A stretch of 64,000 nt of DNA from Granulosicoccaceae sp. 1_MG-2023 (GCA_030546905.1 JAUOPI010000013.1:55229-119228), one strand, 5' to 3'; positions 1 to 9,854 are shown, counted from the first letter of the stretch. The notes: generated from the sequence alone by a model not told the origin. Made by a program: numbers and translations.

Positions 1-3000
1 GCACAGCTCGCCCGGCACATTGACCGGACAGGGCTGGTCATCGGGGCCGAGGATGTAGATTTTGGTGTTCGCAATCGGTGTGCCGATGGTGATCGGCGCG
101 TCGGCATCCGTGACCTGCACGCAGGTTGACCAGACCGTGGTTTCGGTCGGGCCGTACATATTCCACAGGGCGTCGACTTTTTCCAGCAGCGGCGCGATCA
201 GATCCCGCGGCAGGGCCTCACCACCGATCAGCGCCTTAAAGCCGGGCCGGTGAGTCCAGTCGGTTTCCAGCAGCATCCGCCAGGTCGCCGGGGTCGCCTG
301 CATGATGCTGATATCCTGTTCGCGCAGGCGTGCGGCCAGGCGCCGGCCGTCGATTGCCACATCGCGCGGTACGATATCCACCATGGCCCCGCATACCAGC
401 GGTAAATACAACTCCAGTACGGCGATATCAAAAGAGATGGTGGTCACGGCGAGCAGACGGTCGTTTTCGTCCATGCCCGGCGTCTGCTGCATGCTGCAGA
501 TAAAATTGCTGACATTCTGCCGGGTCAGCATCACGCCTTTGGGCTTGCCGGTCGAGCCGCTGGTGTAAATCACATAGGCCAGATCCGCCGGACCGGCGCT
601 GTTGTCGCCGCTGAAAGGCGTGGCCGCGGCAATCGTGGCCCAGTCGCGCTCGGGGCAGATATGGCGTGCGCCGGTTTGCGGTAAATCCGCTTCCAGATGC
701 GCATCGGTCAGCAGCAGCGGCGCCTTAGCATCGCCGAGAATATAGGCGACCCGTTCGGCCGGATACTCCGGGTCCATGGGCAAATAGGCGGCACCGCAAC
801 GCATAATCGCCAGCAGGGACACCGGCAGGTAGAGGTGTCGCTCCATGCAGACGCCGATCAGTGTGCCGGGACCGGCGCCCTGATCGCGCAGCCAGCCGGC
901 CAGCTGATCGGCCATGCCGGTCAGTTCGGCGTAGCTCAGGGCCTGATCGCCACAGCGCACGGCAATGCGCTCCGGGCTGCGTGCGGCCTGCGCGCGGATC
1001 AGATCTTCCACGCCTTTGCCGGCCGGGTAGTCGCGGGCAGTCCGGTTGTAGTGTTGCAGTGTCAGGGTTTGTTCTTCCTCGCTCAGCCAGGGCAGATGTC
1101 GCACCCGCCGGGCCGGATCGTCCAGGGCCGCGCTGAGCAGGCGGATAAAATGCCCGGGCAGCACTTGCATATCCACCTCATTGAAGCGTTCGGTGGCGAA
1201 AGTGATCCGTCCCTGATAGGTCTTGCCGGTCTGGGTGATTTCAAAAACCAGATCGTAGTCGCTGCTGACATTGGGGATGGGCAGGGTCTCGCATTCGAGG
1301 CCGGCCAGGCTCAGGAAGGCGTCGGGAATGTCCTGCATCAGAAACAATACCGGCGACAGGCTCGGGCTGTTTTCACTGCGTTCGGGGCGCAGTGCGCTGA
1401 CCACCGCCGAGAGCGGCGCGTCCTGATGGGCGAAGGCTTCCAGGCAGGTGGTTTTCACCGTCTCGGCCAGAGCGCGGAAATTCTCCTCGCCGGTGAGCTG
1501 CGTGCGCGCCATCAGCGTGCGGACGAAATTACCGACGGTATTGTTAAACGCCTGATGTGAGCGGCCCGAGTGGGCAATGGCCACGGTCAGGTCATCCTGC
1601 TGTGTATAGCGGTACAGGAGCGCATTAAACGCGGCCAGCAGCACGTGGAAGTGGCTGAGTTTGTGTTCCGCGGCAAAGCGCTCAATGGCCTGACAGAGCG
1701 GTGCCGGCAGAGAGAAACGCAGCTCCTGTGCCGTCCACTGACGTTGGGGCGGCGGGGTCAGCGCCTGCGGCAGCTCCAGCGGCGTCAGGCCGGCGAGTTT
1801 CCCGCACCACCAGCTTGTTTGTTCTTCGATGGTTTTACTGTGGTCGTTTGCGGCGCGCCAGCCGGCGTAGTCGGCAAAGCTGTGTCTTTGTTCGCTCATT
1901 GTCTCTTGCCTTTGTTCATAGAGAGCCCTCAGCTCTCTGAGCAGCAGCGCCATACTCCAGCCGTCGGCAAACAGATGATGAATCGTCAACGCCAGTACGT
2001 GTTCATCTTCTGCGGTGCGCGCCAGGGCAAATCGGAACGGCACTTCTTCTTTCAGTCGGAAAGGCGCATAGACGCTGTGATGCAACCAGTCCTGCAGGTC
2101 CGCCGGGTTATCAATCCTTTCGGCCTGCAGTTCTATTTCGGCCGGCCGGTCAAATTTCTGCAGCACATGACCATTCTGCTCGATCAGACAGGCATGGAAG
2201 ATGTCGTGACGGGCGGTCAGGGTCTGCAGCGCCGACTGCAGACGCGCCGTGTCCAGCGGCCCGCGCAGGCGCACGGCTTCGTAGAGGTTGTAGATGGTGA
2301 CATCGCTGTAGAGCTGTTGCTGGTAGTAGAGCTGGGTTTGTTCCGGCGTCAGCGGCAAGGGACGGTCGGCCGGGACCGGGCGGATTTGCGCCTCTTCGTG
2401 CCGGTCCAGCAAGGCAGACTGGGCGGCGATGGTCGGGTTGGCATAAAAGGCCTGCGCCCCCGGTGCCGTGCCGAAGGTTTCATAGGTGCGCGCCAGAACC
2501 TGAGTGACCATCAGCGAGTTGCCGCCGAGGGCGAAGAAGTCATCGTGTATACCGATGCGCCCGACACCGAAGGCCGTTTGCCAGATTGCTGCCAGCGCCT
2601 GTTCGGTGGCGCTGACCGGCGCGCTGTAGCCGGCGCTGGCGGGCAGCTCGCCCTGTGATGACGGGGGCAGGGCGCGGCGGTCGATCTTGCCGTTGATGGT
2701 CTTTTCAAAGCGTTCCAGCGGGACATAGACCGAGGGCAGCATATAGGGCGGCAGATGTTGGCCCAGCCAGTCGTGCAGTTGCGTGATACTGAGGCTGTCC
2801 GTGTCCTGCGCCACGTAGGCGACAATGCGTTTTTTACCCGCTTCTTCTTCGCCTATGACCAGCGCTTCGCGCACCTGCGGGTGGGCGTTGATCGCTTCTT
2901 CGATCTCGCCCGGTTCAACGCGGAAGGAGCCGATTTTGATCTGATGATCGATGCGTCCGGCATAGTCGATATTGCCGTCGGGCAGATAGCGCGCCAGATC

Positions 3001-4167
3001 GCCGGTTTTGTACAGGCGCCGGGTTTGTCCGTTCGCAGCGCTGTGGGTGATAAAGGCGTTGACGTTCAGGTCGGGCCGGTTCAGGTAGCCCGCCGACAGC
3101 GCCGGGCCGCCGATCCAGAGCTCACCGGTCTCGCCGGGCGCGACCTCCTGCATTTGCGCATCGAGAATTCGTGTGGTGTAGCCGGGCAGGGCTTTGCCGA
3201 TCGGCATGGCTTCACCGTCCCAGCCGGGCGGGGGTACGAAGACCGTGGCGCTGACGGTCGCTTCGGTGGGCCCGTAGGCATTGGCCCACAGTACCTCGTG
3301 ATCGGTCAGACTCAGCCATTTGCGGTAGTGCGCGACCGAGACCTTTTCACCCGTGACCACCATCAGGCGGATTGAGTCGGGTACGCGCTCGCCGGTAGCG
3401 GCCATCAGATCGACCCATTCATGCCAATAGGCGGTGGCGATATGGACGGCGGTGACGCCGAAGCGCGCGATTAGGGTGGACAGTTCGTTGCGTGCGTCAC
3501 TGCGCTGTTGCGGGCGTATGGCCACCGAACCGCCGGCCAGCAGCGGCGGGAAGATTTCTTCGATGCTGATATCAAAATTCAGGGTCGAAAACTGCAGTGT
3601 GCAGTCGGCATCCGTGACCTGATAGGCCTCGATATCCGCGCGGCAATAGGTCATCAGTGCACGGTGGCTGATTTGCACACCCTTGGGGTTACCGGTCGAG
3701 CCGGAGGTGTACATGATATAGGCGGTGTCGTCGCCGCTGAGTTCGGGCAGTGCCGGCGACGGCGCGCTGCCGCTCAGCTCCTCTGCTATCAGGATGCTGA
3801 CCTCGAGCCCGCTGAAGCGGTCACGGTAAGCCTCTCCGGTGAGCAACAGGCCGATGGCGGCGTCCCAGGCCATAAAACGCAGCCGCTCCGGCGGGAAGTC
3901 CGGGTCCAGCGGGACAAAGGCGCCGCCGGCTTTAAGGATGCCGAGCATGGCGGCGATCGCCGTTACCGAGCGGTCCAGACACACACCGACGCAGTCACCG
4001 TGCTTCAGTCCGGCCGCGATCAGTGCCCCGGCGATGGCATCGGCACGCGCATTAAGCTCGCCGTAGCTGAGGTTTTCCTGTTCGCTGCGCAGGGCGATGG
4101 CATTCGCTGCGCGGGTGCAAACGGCTTCGAACTCACGGGGAAAAGGGCGGTAAGGATCGGTATTCAT
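1..4167 (-). CDS. Nonribosomal peptide synthetase, A-T-C-A (3' part beyond the window)
   Basis: This is the first 1389 codons of an NRPS that runs off the left edge. An initiating adenylation domain (about residues 1-500) has MYTSGSTGNPKG near 150, NAYGPTEATV near 294, YKTGDLARYLPDG near 383 and NGKIDRRAL near 491. A carrier domain follows, with the phosphopantetheine serine in GGNSLMV near 548. A condensation domain carries the active-site motif HHLFADGWS near 731. A second adenylation domain has YTSGSTGKPKGV near 1200 and MYGPTETTVWS near 1336. Aligned to PheA, the specificity residues read DIEHVTAVS for A1 and DILQIGMVW for A2. The second closely resembles the known glycine code; the first I cannot assign. 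The protein would activate two amino acids as AMP esters and join them on carrier domains. No thioesterase or phosphopantetheinyl transferase is visible here. The start is the ATG at 4167. Confidence 0.93.
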   Translation of the reverse strand, partial: MNTDPYRPFPREFEAVCTRAANAIALRSEQENLSYGELNARADAIAGALIAAGLKHGDCVGVCLDRSVTAIAAMLGILKAGGAFVPLDPDFPPERLRFMAWDAAIGLLLTGEAYRDRFSGLEVSILIAEELSGSAPSPALPELSGDDTAYIMYTSGSTGNPKGVQISHRALMTYCRADIEAYQVTDADCTLQFSTLNFDISIEEIFPPLLAGGSVAIRPQQRSDARNELSTLIARFGVTAVHIATAYWHEWVDLMAATGERVPDSIRLMVVTGEKVSVAHYRKWLSLTDHEVLWANAYGPTEATVSATVFVPPPGWDGEAMPIGKALPGYTTRILDAQMQEVAPGETGELWIGGPALSAGYLNRPDLNVNAFITHSAANGQTRRLYKTGDLARYLPDGNIDYAGRIDHQIKIGSFRVEPGEIEEAINAHPQVREALVIGEEEAGKKRIVAYVAQDTDSLSITQLHDWLGQHLPPYMLPSVYVPLERFEKTINGKIDRRALPPSSQGELPASAGYSAPVSATEQALAAIWQTAFGVGRIGIHDDFFALGGNSLMVTQVLARTYETFGTAPGAQAFYANPTIAAQSALLDRHEEAQIRPVPADRPLPLTPEQTQLYYQQQLYSDVTIYNLYEAVRLRGPLDTARLQSALQTLTARHDIFHACLIEQNGHVLQKFDRPAEIELQAERIDNPADLQDWLHHSVYAPFRLKEEVPFRFALARTAEDEHVLALTIHHLFADGWSMALLLRELRALYEQRQETMSEQRHSFADYAGWRAANDHSKTIEEQTSWWCGKLAGLTPLELPQALTPPPQRQWTAQELRFSLPAPLCQAIERFAAEHKLSHFHVLLAAFNALLYRYTQQDDLTVAIAHSGRSHQAFNNTVGNFVRTLMARTQLTGEENFRALAETVKTTCLEAFAHQDAPLSAVVSALRPERSENSPSLSPVLFLMQDIPDAFLSLAGLECETLPIPNVSSDYDLVFEITQTGKTYQGRITFATERFNEVDMQVLPGHFIRLLSAALDDPARRVRHLPWLSEEEQTLTLQHYNRTARDYPAGKGVEDLIRAQAARSPERIAVRCGDQALSYAELTGMADQLAGWLRDQGAGPGTLIGVCMERHLYLPVSLLAIMRCGAAYLPMDPEYPAERVAYILGDAKAPLLLTDAHLEADLPQTGARHICPERDWATIAAATPFSGDNSAGPADLAYVIYTSGSTGKPKGVMLTRQNVSNFICSMQQTPGMDENDRLLAVTTISFDIAVLELYLPLVCGAMVDIVPRDVAIDGRRLAARLREQDISIMQATPATWRMLLETDWTHRPGFKALIGGEALPRDLIAPLLEKVDALWNMYGPTETTVWSTCVQVTDADAPITIGTPIANTKIYILGPDDQPCPVNVPGELC

Positions 4168-4240
4168 GCGTGTGAATTTTTCCGCTCAGTCAGGTCAGTC
4201 AGGGCGCCGGGCCGGGCGCGGCATAGTCAAGAGCGCATAC

Positions 4241-4270
4241 TTTACACAAATTGACGGGAATAATTAGCAA
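4241..4270 (-). promoter_or_regulatory. Possible sigma-70 promoter of the NRPS gene
   Basis: Read on the minus strand, TTGCTA (4270-4265) and TGTAAA (4246-4241) are separated by 18 bases in an AT-rich patch of an otherwise GC-rich region. It would start transcription near 4234 and leave a leader of roughly 65 bases before the NRPS ATG. The match to consensus is moderate, and this is inference from sequence only. It would let the NRPS be transcribed separately from xthA, whose stop lies 198 bases upstream. Confidence 0.3.
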
Positions 4271-4365
4271 ACTGGTTCAAGGGCTTAGGGTGCAGCGTTC
4301 GTGCCGTGCGGCGGGGGAAGGCGGCCGGCGCAGACGGCCGGCCGCATCAGGCCCGTGAAGCGGGC

Positions 4366-5184
4366 TCAGTCCAGATTGAAGCTGCTCCAGACGGGGCAGT
4401 GATCGGAGGGCTTTTCCATGGCACGGATGTCGTAGTCGATGCCCGCGTCGCTGAGTTTGCCGGTCAGCGCCCGGGTGGTCAGGATGTGATCGATACGCAG
4501 ACCACGGCGCGGCTCGCGTTCGAAGCCACGGCTGCGGTAGTCAAACCAGCTGAAGCGGTCGTCCGTGTCCGGATACAGTACACGGTAGCTGTCGGACAGA
4601 CCCCAGCCGGTCAGACGGCTGAACCACTCACGCTCTTCGGGCAAAAAGCTGGTCTTCCCCGAGCGCAGCCAGCGCTTGGCGTTGTCCGCACCGATGCCGA
4701 TATCCTGATCCACGGGCGCGATATTGAAATCGCCCATAATCGCCAGCAGGTCGTCGGGTGAATAATTGTTCTCCAGCAGGCTTTGCAGGTCTTCGTAGAA
4801 CTTCTGCTTGGCCGGGAACTTGACCGCATGATCGCGGCTCTCGCCCTGCGGAAAATAGCCGTTAATCACCCGCAGCAGACGACCGTCTTCGAGCGGAATA
4901 TCAGCCCCGATCAGGCGTTTTTGTGCATCCTCGGCATCGCTGTCGAAACCATAGCGCGGGTTCTGCATCGGCCGGCGTGACAGCAGGGCCACGCCGTAGT
5001 GGGTTTTCTGGCCGCAGAAAATCACTTCATAACCGAGTTCGCGGATCTCGTCGGCCGGGAACTGCTCATCGGTGACTTTGGTTTCCTGCAGGCCGATCAC
5101 ATCCGGTGCGTGCGCGTCGATCAGGGCCTGCAGATGCGGCAGGCGCAGACGCACGCTGTTGACGTTAAAGGAGACAAGTTTCAT
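4366..5184 (-). CDS. xthA: Exodeoxyribonuclease III
   Basis: This 272-residue protein is a full-length member of the exonuclease III/AP endonuclease family, which cleaves DNA at abasic sites and degrades 3' ends in base-excision repair. The N-terminal SFNVNSVRLRL, the metal-binding LQETKV, the catalytic GDFNIAPVDQDIG and the C-terminal SDHCPVW motifs are all present. It starts 3 bases after the stop of rapA and is probably co-transcribed with it. Two GC-rich hairpins without a T-run follow the stop before the NRPS gene. Confidence 0.95.
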   Translation of the reverse strand: MKLVSFNVNSVRLRLPHLQALIDAHAPDVIGLQETKVTDEQFPADEIRELGYEVIFCGQKTHYGVALLSRRPMQNPRYGFDSDAEDAQKRLIGADIPLEDGRLLRVINGYFPQGESRDHAVKFPAKQKFYEDLQSLLENNYSPDDLLAIMGDFNIAPVDQDIGIGADNAKRWLRSGKTSFLPEEREWFSRLTGWGLSDSYRVLYPDTDDRFSWFDYRSRGFEREPRRGLRIDHILTTRALTGKLSDAGIDYDIRAMEKPSDHCPVWSSFNLD

Positions 5185-5187
5185 CGG

Positions 5188-7971
5188 TTACCCCGGGCGT
5201 TGAATATTGACGAGTACGCGCACGGCGCTGAGCTGAATTACCGCGCCGTTCATGGCCTCCAGCAAAGCCTCGCGGCGTTTTTCCAGTTGTTCGATTTCAT
5301 CCTCGCGGATCAGCGGGTTGACCGCCGCCAGCGAGCGCAGACGGGCAATTGCCTGGTCCAGTTCTTCACAGACCCGTGCACGGGCTTTGTCGCGCAGCGC
5401 CGGCAGCTCGCGTTCTGCGTAGCGGTCGGCCACCTCCAGCAGCTTGAGCAGGGCGCTCTGGCGCTGGCGGATAAAGCCGCGAGCCTGATGCCGGTCGGCG
5501 TTCTGCAGGTGACCGGCGATGCGTTCGCTGGTCAGCACCGGCGCCAGATTGCGGCTTTTTTCGTCGACCACAATACGCAGGGTTTCCGGCGGCAGATAGC
5601 GTTCCGGGGCCAGATGGCGGTCGCTGGTGCACTGCACGCGGTAGATGCATTCGGTCATCAGCACCAGATCCGGCGGCAGGGCCGGGTCGCTCATCACGCC
5701 GAAGGCCGTCTGCCCGTAGGTGCCGGACATCACCAGATCCAGCGCGCCGGCCACCATCGGGTGATCCCAGGTCAGGAACCAGCGGTCTTCGTGCGTGAGC
5801 GCGGTGTCGCGGTCGAAGGTCACGGTGGCGCCCTCATCGGGCAGCTCCGGAAACTGCGTGACCGCCATATGCCGGCCGGGCCGGACAATCCAGGCCGGAC
5901 TGCCGTGCTGCTCTTCGTAATCCACATTAAAGCTGTCGAACAGCTGCCGCATAAAGGCGGGCAGACGCGTATTGCGTTCTTCTTCGCGCAAGGCCGTGAT
6001 CAGCGGTGCGATGACATCGGGCCGGCAGGAATTGAGCTCCAGCAGCCGGTCGCGACCCGATTCCATGGCCTGGGTGTGTTCCAGTGCCAGGGCTGCGGTT
6101 TGGTCGATCAGCGTCTCCAGCGCTGCCGGATCCTCGCTGTCGATGGCAGCGAAACCATCCCCGAGGGCGTCACGTACCAGGGTGCCGATCGCGCAGGTTT
6201 GTTCAAAGGCATTCAGCCCGGCGTGATACCACCGTGCCAGACGCGCTTCGCGGCTGCCGGGCACCAGCGGCAGGTGAATCTCGATCGTGTGCTGCTGACC
6301 GATGCGGTCGAGGCGGCCGATGCGCTGCTCGAGCAGATCCGGGTTGTCGGGCAGTTCGTGCAGAATCAGGTGGTGCAGGAACTGGAAATTGCGTCCTTCC
6401 GAGCCGATCTCGGAACTGATCAGTACCGGGCAATCATCCTCGGGGCTGGCAAACCAGGCTGCGGCGCGGTCGCGCTCCAGCAGGGTCATATCTTCGTGGA
6501 AAACCGCCGCGATAATGCCGTGACGTACCCGCAGTTGCTCGGCCAGGGTCAGCACCGTGGCTGCCGAGGAACAGATCAGCAGGCTTTTCTCCGGATAGCG
6601 GTCGCGCAGAAAGCGGTTCAGCCAGTCGACCATGGCATCGCCCGGCTCGCCGCCGGGCAGCTCGTATTGATGCAGACGCCGCGCCGGAAAGCCGCTGATG
6701 GCGTTGCGTGTATTGCGGAACATGACCCGCCCGGTGCCGTGCCGGTCGATCAGCTGATCGAGCACGCGGCGGGCGGTTGCCGGATCATTGTCGGCCAGTG
6801 CGCTGCGGTCATTGGCGTCGAGCAGCGTGCCGCCGGTGGCCGCATCCAGCGCCTGTACGGTGGCGCGGTCGGCGGTGCCGTCGGCGATACTGCCGGCCAG
6901 TTCGGCGATTTCATGGAAATGCCGGCTCTCCTCACGGAAACGCGCCAGATCGCTGAAACGGTCCGGGTCGAGCAGGCGCAGGCGCGCGAAATGCCCTTCC
7001 GGGCCCAGTTGCTCGGGCGTTGCGGTCAGTAGCAACAGCGACGGGATCTGCTGCGCCAGCTGTTCGATCGCCCGGTACTGCGGGCTGACGGCATTTTCTT
7101 CCCAGTCCAGATGATGCGCTTCGTCCACCACCAGCGTGTCCCAGCCGGCCGCTTCGGCGTCGGCCAGCACGTCCTCACGGGCGCAGAGAAAATCCAGACT
7201 GCACAGCACCAGCTGTTCGTCCGAGAAAGGATTGGCGGTGCTGTCGTTGGATTTGACCGCGCTGTAGCGGGCCTCGTCGATAATCGCGAAACGCAGGGCA
7301 AAACGGCGCAGCATTTCCACCAGCCACTGATGCACCAGCGGCTCGGGCACGACAACCAGCACGCGGCGGATCATCTCGCGGTTGAGCTGGTAGTGCACGA
7401 TCAGACCGGCTTCGATGGTCTTGCCGAGTCCGACCTCGTCGGCCAGCAGCACCCGCGGTGCGGCCCGCGAACCGGCCTCACGGGCGATATACAGCTGATG
7501 CGGAATCAGGTCGATACGCGCGCCGCGCAGCCCGTGCAGGGCGGAATGGGCGCGTTCATGCAGGGCGTCAGCGGTGGCGCGGCGCAGCTCAAACCAGTGA
7601 TTGTCGTCGATCTGGCCCGAAAGCAGGCGTTCGCGCGGCTTGTTGAGCCGGATCAGCGGGCTCAGACGGGTCTCGGGCAACTGCCCGGCGCTGCCGTCGT
7701 CCCATTCGCCCTGATAGATCAGCAGCCCACCGGAGTCCTCCACGGACTGCACGGCGAGTTTGCGTTCCTCGTCGCTTTCCACCGTATCGCCGGCGGCAAA
7801 ACGGACCCGCGTCAGCGGTGCGGTATCGGTGGCGTAGTGGCGGGTTTCGCCACTGTAGAGAAAAATCAGTGTAACGCGGCGGCCTTCGCTTTCGAGAACC
7901 GTGCCCAGACCGAGCTCCGGCTCGGCATCACAGATCCAGCGCTGGCCGGGTAGAAATTCGTTGTTTTGCAA
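5188..7971 (-). CDS. rapA: RNA polymerase-associated Swi2/Snf2 ATPase RapA
   Basis: This 927-residue protein matches the RapA (HepA) family, which binds RNA polymerase and recycles it after transcription using ATP. The N-terminal Tudor-like region begins with FLPGQRWICDAEPELGLG. The ATPase core shows a Walker A box, LLADEVGLGKTIEAGLI, and a DEAH box, VVDEAHHLDW. A helicase C-terminal lobe carries EIGSEGRNFQF and EQRIGRLDRIGQ. Its length is close to that of E. coli RapA (968 residues). It leads a probable rapA-xthA transcript. A 150-base gap separates it from the upstream GNAT gene. Confidence 0.96.
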   Translation of the reverse strand: MQNNEFLPGQRWICDAEPELGLGTVLESEGRRVTLIFLYSGETRHYATDTAPLTRVRFAAGDTVESDEERKLAVQSVEDSGGLLIYQGEWDDGSAGQLPETRLSPLIRLNKPRERLLSGQIDDNHWFELRRATADALHERAHSALHGLRGARIDLIPHQLYIAREAGSRAAPRVLLADEVGLGKTIEAGLIVHYQLNREMIRRVLVVVPEPLVHQWLVEMLRRFALRFAIIDEARYSAVKSNDSTANPFSDEQLVLCSLDFLCAREDVLADAEAAGWDTLVVDEAHHLDWEENAVSPQYRAIEQLAQQIPSLLLLTATPEQLGPEGHFARLRLLDPDRFSDLARFREESRHFHEIAELAGSIADGTADRATVQALDAATGGTLLDANDRSALADNDPATARRVLDQLIDRHGTGRVMFRNTRNAISGFPARRLHQYELPGGEPGDAMVDWLNRFLRDRYPEKSLLICSSAATVLTLAEQLRVRHGIIAAVFHEDMTLLERDRAAAWFASPEDDCPVLISSEIGSEGRNFQFLHHLILHELPDNPDLLEQRIGRLDRIGQQHTIEIHLPLVPGSREARLARWYHAGLNAFEQTCAIGTLVRDALGDGFAAIDSEDPAALETLIDQTAALALEHTQAMESGRDRLLELNSCRPDVIAPLITALREEERNTRLPAFMRQLFDSFNVDYEEQHGSPAWIVRPGRHMAVTQFPELPDEGATVTFDRDTALTHEDRWFLTWDHPMVAGALDLVMSGTYGQTAFGVMSDPALPPDLVLMTECIYRVQCTSDRHLAPERYLPPETLRIVVDEKSRNLAPVLTSERIAGHLQNADRHQARGFIRQRQSALLKLLEVADRYAERELPALRDKARARVCEELDQAIARLRSLAAVNPLIREDEIEQLEKRREALLEAMNGAVIQLSAVRVLVNIQRPG

Positions 7972-8121
7972 AACGTTTGCCTGTCCCCAAGGTCGTTGCA
8001 GAAGCCGGATACGGCCTGTGTGCGGGAAAACGCGGGAGTATAAGAAATTTTGCCTTGCTTTGCTGCTGTATAAGCGGGGGCGTGCCTGGCTTATTGCCGG
8101 CGCCGCTGCAGCGCCGCAGGT

Positions 8122-8574
8122 TCAGAACATGGCCTCGAATACTGCGTAGTGACCGCTGCTCATACCGAGTGCTTCGTAGGTCCGGTGGGCGCGGTGATTG
8201 GCCGTTTCGGCGTACAGGCGCAGACCGCAGGCGCCGGCCTTGCGCGCGGCCTGTTCCACATCGCGGTAGAGCGCGCGGAAAACCCCGCGGCGGCGCAAAG
8301 CGGGCAGTACATAAACGCTTTGTATCCACCAGATATCGGCGTTGCGCCAGTCGCTCCATTCATAGGTAATCATCAGGCTGCCGGCCACTTCGCCTTCATA
8401 CTCGGCGAGGCGGTAGAAGCCGCGCGCCGGATTGCCGATCAGATTGGCGACGCCTTGTTCAACCAGCGTCGCATCGAGCGGTTTGTCTTCGGTTTCCGCA
8501 GCCATGGCCACATTGCAGCGGGCGATCAGCGGGGCGTCGGCGGCGATGGCGTCGCGTACGGTGATAGCAGACAT
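8122..8574 (-). CDS. GNAT family N-acetyltransferase
   Basis: This 150-residue protein has the GNAT fold: the acetyl-CoA binding segment VYVLPALRRRGVFRAL (motif A) and the later strand-helix LYAETANHRAHRTYEALGM typical of motif B. It should transfer an acetyl group from acetyl-CoA to an amine; the substrate cannot be told from the sequence. It lies 8 bases after avtA and is probably translated from the same mRNA. That does not by itself show a shared pathway. The family is certain and the substrate is unknown. Confidence 0.88.
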   Translation of the reverse strand: MSAITVRDAIAADAPLIARCNVAMAAETEDKPLDATLVEQGVANLIGNPARGFYRLAEYEGEVAGSLMITYEWSDWRNADIWWIQSVYVLPALRRRGVFRALYRDVEQAARKAGACGLRLYAETANHRAHRTYEALGMSSGHYAVFEAMF

Positions 8575-8582
8575 GACAGCGC

Positions 8583-9854
8583 TTAGCTCAGGGGGCCGCT
8601 TTTGCCGAAGGCGCGGCGTACTTCTTCGCCGAGAATGGCGATGCCTTTTTCCACGGCGGCGTTATCCGGCGAGAAGGCCACGCGCACGCACTCGTGCGGA
8701 TGTGCCCAGTCAGGGTCATCAATGCCGGGGAAAAAGTACTGCCCGGGCACCACCAGCACGCCGCGTTTTTTCAGGCGCTGGTACAACTCCATGGTGCTGA
8801 TCGGCAGGCCGGGGAACCAGAACCACAGAAAGATCGCCCCTTCGGGTTTATGGCAATAGGCTTCCACGCCTTCCATGGCCGCATTAAACCAACCCTGTGC
8901 CAGACGGGCTTTTTCGGCGTAGAAGGGTTTGATCACTTCGTGGCTGAGGCGCAGCAGTTCGCCGCTTTTGACCAGATCGGCGGCCAGCGTGGCGCCGAGC
9001 CCGCCGGGCGCCAGATTGACAATGGCGTTCATCGACGAGAGGGCTTTGATGATCTCTTTATTGGCGATCACGATGCCGGTGCGCAGGGCCGGCAGGCCGA
9101 GCTTGGACAGGCTCATGCACATGACCGTGTTTTCGTTCCAGGTCGGTTGCACGTCCACATTGATGATCGACGGGAAAGGCGCGCCGTAGGCGTTGTCAAC
9201 GATCAGCGGGATGCCGCGTTGTTGCGCGATGGTATCGAGCTGCGCGACTTCCTCGTCCGACAGCACATTGCCGGTCGGGTTGGTCGGGCGCGAAACGCAC
9301 AAGGCCGCAATATCCGGCGAATCGGGCAGGGCGTTGAAGTCGACGCTGTATTTGAAGGTGCGCTCATCGAGTTTGTCGATCAGCGGCTTCTCGGCCATAA
9401 AGAAATCCTCTTCCACGGCCAGATCGGCGTAGCCGACATATTCGGGCGTCAGCGGCAGGAGGATTTTTTTCAGGCGGCCGTGTTTATCGCGTCCGGCGAG
9501 CAGATTGAACAGCAGGAAAAACGCGTTCTGGCTGCCGTTGGTCAGGACCACGTTTTCTGCGCTGATGCCCCAGCCGAAACGGCTGTTGAGCATTTCCACC
9601 AGCGCATCGATAAACTCAAAGCGTCCCTGCGGGGTGTCGTAATTGGCAAAGGCGCGGTTAAACGCGGCCTGATCGGCGGTCAGCCGGGCCATGGATTCGC
9701 GGTAGGCCACCAGCGCTTCGTCGATCACCCCGGGATTGCCGCCGGCCAGCATTTGCACATCGCCCGAGCCGCGCAGCATGTCGGTCAGGTCGTCCATCAA
9801 TTGCATGACGCCGGAATGGCGGGTGAACTTATCGCCGAAGCGGGAGTATTCCAT
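8583..9854 (-). CDS. avtA: Valine-pyruvate aminotransferase
   Basis: This 423-residue protein is a fold-type I PLP aminotransferase of the AvtA class, which exchanges the amino group between valine or alanine and pyruvate or 2-oxoisovalerate. The N-terminus SRFGDKFTRHSGVMQLMDDL and the segment LAGGNPGVI are characteristic of AvtA. The PLP-binding lysine is in SLSKLGLPALRTG, preceded by VDNAYGAPFP, which holds the cofactor-contacting Asp and Tyr. It sits between a MioC-like flavodoxin (63 bases upstream) and the GNAT gene on the same strand. Confidence 0.92.
   Translation of the reverse strand: MEYSRFGDKFTRHSGVMQLMDDLTDMLRGSGDVQMLAGGNPGVIDEALVAYRESMARLTADQAAFNRAFANYDTPQGRFEFIDALVEMLNSRFGWGISAENVVLTNGSQNAFFLLFNLLAGRDKHGRLKKILLPLTPEYVGYADLAVEEDFFMAEKPLIDKLDERTFKYSVDFNALPDSPDIAALCVSRPTNPTGNVLSDEEVAQLDTIAQQRGIPLIVDNAYGAPFPSIINVDVQPTWNENTVMCMSLSKLGLPALRTGIVIANKEIIKALSSMNAIVNLAPGGLGATLAADLVKSGELLRLSHEVIKPFYAEKARLAQGWFNAAMEGVEAYCHKPEGAIFLWFWFPGLPISTMELYQRLKKRGVLVVPGQYFFPGIDDPDWAHPHECVRVAFSPDNAAVEKGIAILGEEVRRAFGKSGPLS

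Noticed and set aside
697..2658. Two long plus-strand open frames (287 and 362 codons) opposite the NRPS
   Set aside because: They lie antisense to a continuous NRPS reading frame with intact motifs and show no recognisable domains; long antisense frames are expected at this GC content.
4321..4345. GC-rich hairpin after xthA considered as a terminator
   Set aside because: The stem GCGGCCGG/CCGGCCGC is perfect, but no T-run follows on either strand, so it was not listed as a terminator.
4999..7953. Plus-strand open frames of 677 and 280 codons opposite rapA
   Set aside because: They are shadows of the rapA coding strand. RapA motifs are complete, and the shadows have no family features.
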